From the NCBI GenBank assembly GCA_016703665.1, contig JADJBS010000001.1:372001-436000 (forward strand): a stretch of DNA of 64,000 nucleotides, written 5' to 3'. This document shows positions 52,840 to 59,848 of the stretch, piece after piece; positions within the stretch are counted from its first letter, which is position 1, and each line of letters opens with the position of its first letter. The DNA comes from Candidatus Defluviibacillus avedoerensis (GTDB taxonomy: Bacteria > Pseudomonadota > Gammaproteobacteria > Burkholderiales > Burkholderiaceae_C). Position numbers and translations under genes: made by a program. Under the pieces are notes generated by a model, which was not told the origin of the DNA, made no database searches, and saw nothing but the letters and a program-made list of their open reading frames with translations.

Positions 52840-53961
52840 ATGCAAACTCGAGATCACATCCTTTTGACCCCCGGCCCTTTGACAACGACCTTGCGTACCA
52901 AGCTTGCCATGCTGCGCGACTGGGGTTCATGGGACACTGATTTCATCGCCGTGACGGCCAAGGTGCGCAAGAGTCTGCTTGACGTCATCCACGGCCACGA
53001 TTCTCACGTGGTGGTGCCTCTGCAAGGCAGCGGTACGTTCAGCGTAGAGGCCTCGGTTGCCACGGTGGTGCCGCGCGACGGCCATGTGCTGGTGCTTGAT
53101 AACGGTGCGTATTGCAAACGCGCCGCGAAACTCACACAAATGATGGGTCGTCGCTGCACGGTGATTGGGTTTGCGGACAACGAACGCATCAGCGCGACTG
53201 CTTTAGAGGCTCACCTTAACAGCGACGCCAGCGTCACCCACGTGATGATGATCCACTGTGAGACAGGGGCCGGCGTACTCAACCCGCTGCAATCCATCTC
53301 AGACGTTTGTGGCAAGTATGGCAAGGGCTTGATCGTGGACGCCATGAGCTCTTTTGCGGCGCTCGAGATTGATGCGCGCAAGCTACAGTTTGACGCGCTG
53401 ATCGCTGCCAGCGGCAAGTGCCTGGAAGGTGTGCCAGGTATGGGCTTTGTGTTCATCCGTAAGTCGGTACTTGCCAAGTGCGAGGGCCAAAGCCTGAGCC
53501 TGGCCATGGACCTGTTTGACCAGCACCAGTACATGGAGAAAACGGGACAGTGGCGCTTCACGCCACCAACACATGTGTTGGTGGCGCTGGCCGAAGCCAT
53601 TGCACAGTTTGAAGAAGAAGGGGGACAGCCCGCACGCCTGGCCCGGTACACCCGCAATTGCGAAAGCCTGGTGCGAGGCATGCAGGCCTTGGGTTTCAAA
53701 CCTTTCCTGGATTCGTCCATTCAGGCTCCCATCATCGTGACCTTCCACGCGCCGGGTGACAAGCGCTATGAGTTTCGCAAGTTCTATGAGGCTGCGAAAG
53801 CCCGTGGCTTTATCCTGTACCCCGGCAAACTGACCGAGATTGAAACCTTCCGTGTGGGTTGCATTGGTGCGATTGATCAAAACGAAATAGAGCAAGCAGT
53901 GCACGCGGTCGCTCTGACCTTGCAGGATCTCGGTATTGAATCTGGCAAACCTGCCAATTGA
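52840..53961 (+). CDS. phnW: 2-Aminoethylphosphonate-pyruvate transaminase
   Basis: 373-aa PLP enzyme that converts AEP and pyruvate into phosphonoacetaldehyde and alanine. HILLTPGPLTTTLRTKLAML is the family start. GSGTFSVEASVAT binds PLP phosphate, VDAMSSFAALEID holds the PLP Asp, and the PLP Lys is in AASGKCLEGVPG (about residue 192). FILYPGKLTEIETFRVGCIG ends the domain. The product is the substrate of PhnY on the other arm. Confidence 0.94.
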   Translation: MQTRDHILLTPGPLTTTLRTKLAMLRDWGSWDTDFIAVTAKVRKSLLDVIHGHDSHVVVPLQGSGTFSVEASVATVVPRDGHVLVLDNGAYCKRAAKLTQMMGRRCTVIGFADNERISATALEAHLNSDASVTHVMMIHCETGAGVLNPLQSISDVCGKYGKGLIVDAMSSFAALEIDARKLQFDALIAASGKCLEGVPGMGFVFIRKSVLAKCEGQSLSLAMDLFDQHQYMEKTGQWRFTPPTHVLVALAEAIAQFEEEGGQPARLARYTRNCESLVRGMQALGFKPFLDSSIQAPIIVTFHAPGDKRYEFRKFYEAAKARGFILYPGKLTEIETFRVGCIGAIDQNEIEQAVHAVALTLQDLGIESGKPAN

Positions 53962-53976
53962 CTTCAGGAGACTTCC

Positions 53977-55371
53977 ATGGCCAGTGCAAACAAATCTGTC
54001 AAAGCTGTTAAGCGCCATCCTGCGCTGGACGCCATCAGGAAGTCTGGCGCTAGCAAGGTCAAAGTGGCCGTCAGCGACATTGATGGCATCTTGCGCGGCA
54101 AGTACCTGCACCCCGCCAAGTTTGAAGGTGCCGCAGATGGGGGCTTTGGGTTTTGCTCTGTGGTGATGGGCTGGGACGCGCATGACCAGTGCTATGACAA
54201 CACCACGGTTACAGGTTGGCAGCATGGTTACCCCGATACCCTGGCCCGTATCGACCTTGACACAGCGCGCCGAGTGCCCTGGGACAACAACGTACCCTTT
54301 TTTTTGGGGGAGTTTGTCAATGACGACGGTACCCCTTTTGCGGTGTGCCCGCGGCAGACCTTGAAACGTGTCCTCAAGCGTGCTGAGAAGATGGGTTTCG
54401 TCGCCATGACCGGCATGGAGTTTGAGTGGTTCAACTTCCGTGAAACGCCGCAAAGCTGGACTGCCAAGCAAGGCGTGAATCCCCAGCCTCTCACGCCCGG
54501 CATGTTTGGCTACTCGCTGCTGCGCATGGCAGATGAAGGTGACTTCTTCAATGCACTGATGGACGACATGGCCGCGTTTGATGTGCCTATCGAAGGTCTG
54601 CACACCGAGACCGGCCCCGGTGTCTACGAGGCAGCCATTGGTTTCAGCGAAGCCTTGGCGCAGGCAGACCGCGCGATATTGTTCAAAGCCGGTGCGCGCG
54701 AAATTGGCAAACGCTTCGGCATCATGCCCAGCTTCATGGCCAAGTGGAATCAGGCGCTGCCGGGTTGCTCTGGACATATTCACCAGAGTCTGGTGAAGCT
54801 AGGAGACGAAGGCAAGACCAACTTGTTCTACGATGCCAAGTCACCGCGCAAGATGAGCAAGTTGTTTGAGAGTTATCTCGCGGGGCAGGTGAACTGCTTG
54901 ATGGAATTTGGTCCGATGTTCTGGCCCACTATCAACAGCTACAAGCGCCTGGTGGACGGTTTCTGGGCCCCGGTCAAGCCCACCTGGGGCATGGACAACC
55001 GTACGGCCAGCTTTCGGGTGATTGCAGGCAGTCCCAAGGCCACGCGGTTGGAGACTCGCTGCCCCGGCGCTGATGTGAATCCGTATCTGGCCATGGCCGC
55101 GGTGATCGCTGCGGGCCTGGATGGCATAGAGAGAGGGCTTAAGCTCACGGCGCCGCCTATCACGGGCAGTAACCAGGGCTCAGAGCATATTCCCCGTGCA
55201 CCACGCACGCTGATCGAGACCACGCGAAACTTCCAGCAGTCCAAGATCGCCCGCGACTGGCTAGGCGACGCCTTTGTAGATCATTTTGCCGCCACCCGCG
55301 AGTGGGAATGGCGTCAGTGGCTCGATGGTGTGACCGACTGGGAATTGAAGCGCTATCTGGAAATCATTTAA
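53977..55371 (+). CDS. Glutamine synthetase-like gamma-glutamyl ligase
   Basis: 464-aa member of the glutamine synthetase superfamily. Motifs: AVSDIDGILRGKYL, MTGMEFEWFNF (metal Glu), ETGPGVYEAAIG, GCSGHIHQSL, NSYKRLVDGFWAP and WGMDNRTASFRV followed by RLETRCPGADVNPYLAMAA. Such non-GlnA paralogues (PuuA, IpuC, GlnA4 types) join glutamate to amines other than ammonia. AGGAG lies before the ATG. It stands between phnW and an Fe-alcohol dehydrogenase, gamma-glutamyl hydrolase and aldehyde dehydrogenase, so an amino alcohol is the best guess for its amine. Substrate not provable here. Confidence 0.85.
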   Translation: MASANKSVKAVKRHPALDAIRKSGASKVKVAVSDIDGILRGKYLHPAKFEGAADGGFGFCSVVMGWDAHDQCYDNTTVTGWQHGYPDTLARIDLDTARRVPWDNNVPFFLGEFVNDDGTPFAVCPRQTLKRVLKRAEKMGFVAMTGMEFEWFNFRETPQSWTAKQGVNPQPLTPGMFGYSLLRMADEGDFFNALMDDMAAFDVPIEGLHTETGPGVYEAAIGFSEALAQADRAILFKAGAREIGKRFGIMPSFMAKWNQALPGCSGHIHQSLVKLGDEGKTNLFYDAKSPRKMSKLFESYLAGQVNCLMEFGPMFWPTINSYKRLVDGFWAPVKPTWGMDNRTASFRVIAGSPKATRLETRCPGADVNPYLAMAAVIAAGLDGIERGLKLTAPPITGSNQGSEHIPRAPRTLIETTRNFQQSKIARDWLGDAFVDHFAATREWEWRQWLDGVTDWELKRYLEII

Positions 55372-55383
55372 TACGGGCCCACC

Positions 55384-56517
55384 ATGAGCATCAACGGTTT
55401 TTCGTTCCCCACTCCGATCCAGTTTGGCGCTGGTGCGCGCAAGCTGGTGGCCAAACACCTGCTGAACCAGGGCAAGAGGCGCCCCTTGATCGTCACAGAC
55501 CGCGCGCTGGCGGCCCTGCCTGTGCTGGCTGAATTCCAGACCCATCTGGCCGGGCTGGATGTGGCGATATTCGGCGGCGTGTTTGGCAACCCCACTTGCA
55601 GCCAGGTGATGGACGGCGCGGCTGCCTACAAGGCGCATCAGGCTGACTGCATCATTGGTTTTGGCGGTGGTGCCGCGCTGGACGTGGCCAAGGTGGTCGG
55701 TGTGGCAGCCACGCACGAGGGTGACATCCTAGAATACGTGTGGGATCACCCACAGGTGCGCGCCATCACCCATGAATTGCCCTACTTTGTGGCCTTGCCC
55801 ACGACGTCTGGCACGGGCTCGGAAGTTGGTCGCTCGTCCGTGGTCAGTGAAAACGACAGCCACCTCAAGCGCGTGGTGTTCAGCCCCAAGATACTGGCGC
55901 GCTGCGTGTTCGCCGATCCTGAGTTGACGCTGGGACTTCCTGCCCACGTGACAGCAGCGACAGGCATGGATGCACTGACCCACAACATCGAGAGTTACCT
56001 TTCACCCGCATATCACCCCTTGTGTGACGGTATTGCCCTGGAAGGTACGCGCATCGCTGCTGCAGCGCTTGTGACCGCTGTGAAGGAGCCTAGCAACCTG
56101 GCAGCGCGCAGCGACATGATGATGTCGTCCATGATGGGTGCGATTGCCTTCCAGAAAGACCTGGGCGCGGTGCACTCTTGTGCGCATGCCTTGGGTGCCG
56201 TATGTGACTTGCACCACGGCCTGGCCAACGCGCTGATGATCGACACCGTGATGGCCTGGAACCAGGAAGCCGTGCCTGCCAAGTTTGAAGAACTGGCGCA
56301 TGTGTGCAAGGTGGTCGGTGGTGGTGGTGCGTTCGTGCCATGGTTGAAGGCCTTCAAGGCCAGCGTGGGCATCACGGGGGGGTTGGCTGCGCATGGTGTC
56401 AAACCGGAGCATCTGCCGCGCCTGGTAGAGATTGCAACCCAGGATATTTGCCACCAGACCAATCCCAGACCATGCACATCCGCTGATTTCGAGCGCCTGT
56501 TCAAGGCGGCAATGTAG
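55384..56517 (+). CDS. Iron-containing alcohol dehydrogenase
   Basis: 377-aa group III (Fe-dependent) alcohol dehydrogenase. The NAD loop is IIGFGGGAALDVAKVV. LPTTSGTGSEVGRSSVV is the family signature. Metal ligands are expected in TGMDALTHNIES, CAHALGAVCDLHHGLANALM and nearby His. It begins 12 bases after the ligase gene. Within the proposed pathway it would oxidise the hydroxyl group of a gamma-glutamylated amino alcohol. An independent role on another alcohol is possible. Confidence 0.87.
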   Translation: MSINGFSFPTPIQFGAGARKLVAKHLLNQGKRRPLIVTDRALAALPVLAEFQTHLAGLDVAIFGGVFGNPTCSQVMDGAAAYKAHQADCIIGFGGGAALDVAKVVGVAATHEGDILEYVWDHPQVRAITHELPYFVALPTTSGTGSEVGRSSVVSENDSHLKRVVFSPKILARCVFADPELTLGLPAHVTAATGMDALTHNIESYLSPAYHPLCDGIALEGTRIAAAALVTAVKEPSNLAARSDMMMSSMMGAIAFQKDLGAVHSCAHALGAVCDLHHGLANALMIDTVMAWNQEAVPAKFEELAHVCKVVGGGGAFVPWLKAFKASVGITGGLAAHGVKPEHLPRLVEIATQDICHQTNPRPCTSADFERLFKAAM

Positions 56518-56561
56518 TGGATTCCGCAGAATCTACAGCAGCGCTGGGCCGCCCCGAGCAA

Positions 56562-56615
56562 GGCACCCCCTCCTCGGGGGGCAGCGCCGTACGCGAAGCG
56601 AAAAGCGTGGGGGCC
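56562..56615. repeat. GC-rich palindromic intergenic repeat, copy 2
   Basis: Same architecture as 21488-21543: GGCACCCCC, CGGGGGG stem partner, GCGCCGTACGCGAAGCG, then AGCGTGGGGGCC. It lies between the dehydrogenase stop (56517) and the conserved start of the hydrolase (KIGISACF), so it breaks the tight spacing of this operon and probably entered as an insertion. Confidence 0.7.
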
Positions 56616-57407
56616 AGGTTAAAGATTGGCATCAGCGCTTGCTTCATGCACCCCGACCCGAATCGAAGCGCCTTTGCCCATAAGACGGTCCAGTACATCG
56701 AGCAATCGATGGCGCATTGGGTGATGGCGGCGGGGGCCATGCCTGTGTTGATTCCTTCTCCGGCAGGGGACACCGCCCGTGGCGATGTCTCTCTGGCCGA
56801 CTATGCGCAATGGCTGGACGGCGTGGTCATGCATGGCGGGGCGGATTTGTGGCCGGGCAGCTATGGCGAAGAACCGCTGCGGCCGGAATGGTCGGGGGAC
56901 CGCATCCGTGACGAGTATGAGATTGCGCTGGTCAAAGCCTTTGTGGCGGCGGGCAAGCCCGTGCTCGGTATTTGCCGGGGGCTGCAACTTATCAACGTGG
57001 CGTTTGGTGGAACGCTCTACCAGGACACCAGCACCCAACGGCCTGGCGTGTTGGTCCACCGCGATGGCCAGGTCTACGACCAGCAGTTTCATACAGTGAA
57101 AATCGAAGAGAAATCACGTCTTTCGTTAATACTGGCGGGCGCTATCAGCTGCAAAATCAATAGCATTCACCATCAAAGCATCAAGGACCTGGCACCCGGC
57201 TTTGTGGTGGAAGCGCGCTGCCCTGATGACGGTGTGATTGAGGCCATCCGCCACGCAGGCTCCGACCAGGCAGGGCCTTGGGTTGCTGCAGTTCAATGGC
57301 ACCCGGAGTTCCATAAACCAGAATACGGGGTGATAGATGACACCCCCATCCTCAACGATTTTTTGGCCGCCGCAATGGCGACCCGCAGCTACCATGCAAA
57401 CCCTTGA
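56607..57407 (+). CDS. PuuD-like gamma-glutamyl hydrolase
   Basis: About 266-aa class I glutamine-amidotransferase-type peptidase C26. RLKIGISACFMHP opens the conserved region. The nucleophile Cys is in VLGICRGLQLINVAFGG; the catalytic His and Glu lie in VQWHPEFHKP. PuuD removes the gamma-glutamyl group at the end of the putrescine Puu pathway. GTG 56607 is proposed as start because the frame opened by GTG 56517 would translate the palindromic repeat; the choice is uncertain. Overlaps the aldehyde dehydrogenase start by 14 bases. Confidence 0.85.
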   Translation: MGARLKIGISACFMHPDPNRSAFAHKTVQYIEQSMAHWVMAAGAMPVLIPSPAGDTARGDVSLADYAQWLDGVVMHGGADLWPGSYGEEPLRPEWSGDRIRDEYEIALVKAFVAAGKPVLGICRGLQLINVAFGGTLYQDTSTQRPGVLVHRDGQVYDQQFHTVKIEEKSRLSLILAGAISCKINSIHHQSIKDLAPGFVVEARCPDDGVIEAIRHAGSDQAGPWVAAVQWHPEFHKPEYGVIDDTPILNDFLAAAMATRSYHANP

Positions 57408-58767
57408 CATTCACAACCCCGCCACCGGCGAATTGATCATTTCCCTGCAGGCAGACGACGCGGCCAGCGTTGCGCATAAAGCGCAGGCGGCGCGAGCGGC
57501 CCAGCCCCAATGGGCGGCGGTGCCGCTGGCTGAGCGCATGGCGTGCATTCAGCGTTTTCGCTCATCCGTCGTGAGTCAGTTGGATGCCTTGGCACTGATC
57601 ATGACCCGCGAAACGGGTAAGCCCATTGGCATGTCTCGCAACGAGTTGAATGGCTTGCTGGGGCGGCTCGACTTCTTCCTGGCGCAGTGCGCGCCCAGCA
57701 CGGCGACGCAGACGGTGTTCGATGAAGGCGGCATGACCGAGCAAATTCAGCACATTCCGCTGGGGCTCGTTGCCAATATCTCGGCCTGGAACTACCCTTG
57801 GTTTGTGGGATGCAATGTGATTGTCCCGGCCTTGTTGACGGGCAACGCAGTGCTTTATAAACCGTCTGAATTTGCAAGCTTGACGGGCGTCGAGATTGCT
57901 CGCCTGTTGCATGAAGCGGGGGTGCCTAAAGCAGTGATGGCCTGCGTCGTCGGGGCAGGTGATGTGGGATCAGCCCTACTGGACCAAGATGTGGATGGCG
58001 TCTTCTTTACCGGGTCTGTGGCCACAGGCGCCAAGATTGCCCAGGCCATGGGTCAGCGCTTTGTCAAACTTCAATTGGAGCTGGGTGGCAAAGACCCCAC
58101 CTATGTGTGTGAGGATGCTGACGCTGCCACCGCAGCGGCATCGCTGGCGGATGGCGCGATGTACAACACCGGTCAGAGTTGCTGCTCGGTTGAGCGTATT
58201 TACGTTCACGAAAAAATTCACGATGCTTTTGTGACCGAGTTGGTCAAAACAGTCAAGACCTTCAAGGTGGGCAGCCCGGAGGCAGACGATACCTACATCG
58301 GTGCCATTACGCGCGCACCGCAGCTGGCGGTGTTGGAGGCCCAGGTTGCCGATGCCGTTGGCAAAGGAGCAATTCTGCTCACAGGAGGCAAGCGTTTGCC
58401 CGGCCCAGGTAACTGGTTTGAGCCGACGGTGTTCAGCCATGTCAATCACTCTATGGAGCTGATGCGAGAAGAAAGCTTCGGCCCCCTCATTGGCATCCAG
58501 AAGGTCAGCTCAGACGCTGAAGCTGTCCGCTTTATGAACGACACCCGGTACGGCTTGACCGCCGGCGTCTATACCCCGGATGAGGTCCGTGCACGGGTGT
58601 TATTAGCGCAGGTGAATGCGGGGAGCGTCTACTGGAACTGTTGTGACCGTGTTAGCCCACGCCTGCCCTGGAGCGGCTATGGCGATTCAGGCCTGGGTTT
58701 GACTTTGTCCACTTACGGTATTCAAACCTTTACGCGCCCTAAGGCATGGCACCTGCGCAAGGCATGA
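57394..58767 (+). CDS. Aldehyde dehydrogenase (NAD(P)-dependent)
   Basis: 457-aa enzyme starting at ATG 57394 (MQTLDIHNPATGEL). Motifs: ISAWNYPWFVGCNVIVPALL, FFTGSVATGAKIA, general-base Glu in QLELGGKDPTYV and catalytic Cys in NTGQSCCSVERIYV. It ends IQTFTRPKAWHLRKA. In the proposed route it would oxidise a gamma-glutamylated amino aldehyde to the acid, the role of PuuC in the Puu pathway; phosphonoacetaldehyde is served by PhnY instead. Confidence 0.9.
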   Translation: MQTLDIHNPATGELIISLQADDAASVAHKAQAARAAQPQWAAVPLAERMACIQRFRSSVVSQLDALALIMTRETGKPIGMSRNELNGLLGRLDFFLAQCAPSTATQTVFDEGGMTEQIQHIPLGLVANISAWNYPWFVGCNVIVPALLTGNAVLYKPSEFASLTGVEIARLLHEAGVPKAVMACVVGAGDVGSALLDQDVDGVFFTGSVATGAKIAQAMGQRFVKLQLELGGKDPTYVCEDADAATAAASLADGAMYNTGQSCCSVERIYVHEKIHDAFVTELVKTVKTFKVGSPEADDTYIGAITRAPQLAVLEAQVADAVGKGAILLTGGKRLPGPGNWFEPTVFSHVNHSMELMREESFGPLIGIQKVSSDAEAVRFMNDTRYGLTAGVYTPDEVRARVLLAQVNAGSVYWNCCDRVSPRLPWSGYGDSGLGLTLSTYGIQTFTRPKAWHLRKA

Positions 58768-59720
58768 CGCAGCCTGAAATGCCACCTGAAAGCATGGGCT
58801 CAGCCCCTTCGCGTATTGCACTTTTTGACCTGGATCACACGCTGTTGTCAGGAGACAGCGATGTGCTTTGGATTGATTTTCTGATTGACCGCAATGTGCT
58901 GGATGGCCCCAGTTTCTCGCGTCGCAATGCCGAGATGGAAGAACGCTACAAAGCGGGCACAGTGAATGCGCAGGAATTTGCAGATTTTTTTGTGGGCACT
59001 TTAGCGGGCCGCAACCCTGCACAATGGGAGCCATTGCGCCAGGCGTTTCTGACCCAGCAGATCATTCCCCGCCTACCCGATGATGCGCTCAGGCTTGTGA
59101 ATGCCCATTTAAACGCGGGAGACTTGGTGGTTTTGACCACGGCCACCAACCGGTTCATCACCGAGTTGACGGCGCAATACCTGGGCATAGCGCATTTGAT
59201 TGCCACAGAACCCGAAGTGCAAGACGGTGTTTTCACCGGTCGCACGCAAGGGCAGCTGAACATGCGTGAGGGCAAAGTGGTTCGACTGATCGCTTGGCTG
59301 GAAGGCATGGGGCTGAAGCTGGAAGAGCTGCAGAGCATTGCGTACAGTGACTCCATCAATGATTTGCCGCTTCTATCTGTCGTTGAGCGGGCCGTGGCGG
59401 TTGACCCTGACGCCAAACTGCTGAACGAAGCGACGCAACGCAGTTGGCAGATTCTGCGTTTGCAAAGAACGGTACAGAGCAAGCTGGAACCAGTTCAACC
59501 CAAAAACCCACTGCATGGAGTCACTCTGGAGAAGATGGTGACCGAACTGAGTGCCTATTTTGGGTGGGTCGCGCTTGGGCTGCGCACTCCCGTTCGCTGC
59601 TTCAGCCATGACCCCAGCGTCAAATCCAGCTTGAAGTTCCTTCGACGCACACCATGGGCGCGTGAGAAGGTAGAAGGCTTGTATCTTTTCATGCTGCGTG
59701 AGCGACGCCGGGCTTCCTGA
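58764..59720 (+). CDS. HAD-IB phosphatase fused to a VF530 (DUF2132) domain
   Basis: 318-aa two-domain protein. ATG 58764 overlaps the previous stop (ATGA). Residues 17-235 are a SerB-like HAD-IB phosphatase: IALFDLDHTLLSGD has the nucleophile and acid/base Asp (22 and 24), VVLTTATNRF is motif II, and AYSDSINDLPLL is the metal motif IV. From about residue 246, NPLHGVTLEKMVTELSAYFG and CFSHDPSVKSSLKFLRRTPW match the small VF530 family, usually a separate 70-100-residue protein. No frame break lies between them. Substrate unknown; phosphoserine, histidinol phosphate or an aminoalkyl phosphate are possible. Confidence 0.87.
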   Translation: MTQPEMPPESMGSAPSRIALFDLDHTLLSGDSDVLWIDFLIDRNVLDGPSFSRRNAEMEERYKAGTVNAQEFADFFVGTLAGRNPAQWEPLRQAFLTQQIIPRLPDDALRLVNAHLNAGDLVVLTTATNRFITELTAQYLGIAHLIATEPEVQDGVFTGRTQGQLNMREGKVVRLIAWLEGMGLKLEELQSIAYSDSINDLPLLSVVERAVAVDPDAKLLNEATQRSWQILRLQRTVQSKLEPVQPKNPLHGVTLEKMVTELSAYFGWVALGLRTPVRCFSHDPSVKSSLKFLRRTPWAREKVEGLYLFMLRERRRAS

Positions 59721-59754
59721 AACTTAATCCCCATGTGACAAGACTGGTATTGCC

Positions 59755-59767
59755 GCAGCTTCGCTGC
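59755..59767. terminator. Weak hairpin after the HAD-VF530 gene
   Basis: GCAGC-TTC-GCTGC, followed by AGCTTTCTGCTT. The stem has only five base pairs and the T tract is poor, so it may be an attenuator or chance. The 113-base gap 59721-59833 holds nothing else recognisable. Confidence 0.25.
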
Positions 59768-59848
59768 AGCTTTCTGCTTGCTGTGCTTCAATTTCCTGTC
59801 GTTCCTTGAGAGGTCGGCGGGAGGGCAAGGTGTTTGCCAACCCAAACA

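Noticed and set aside
53383..54783. 466-residue minus-strand frame across phnW and the ligase gene
   Set aside because: It spans two real plus-strand genes and their gap, which a real gene would not do.
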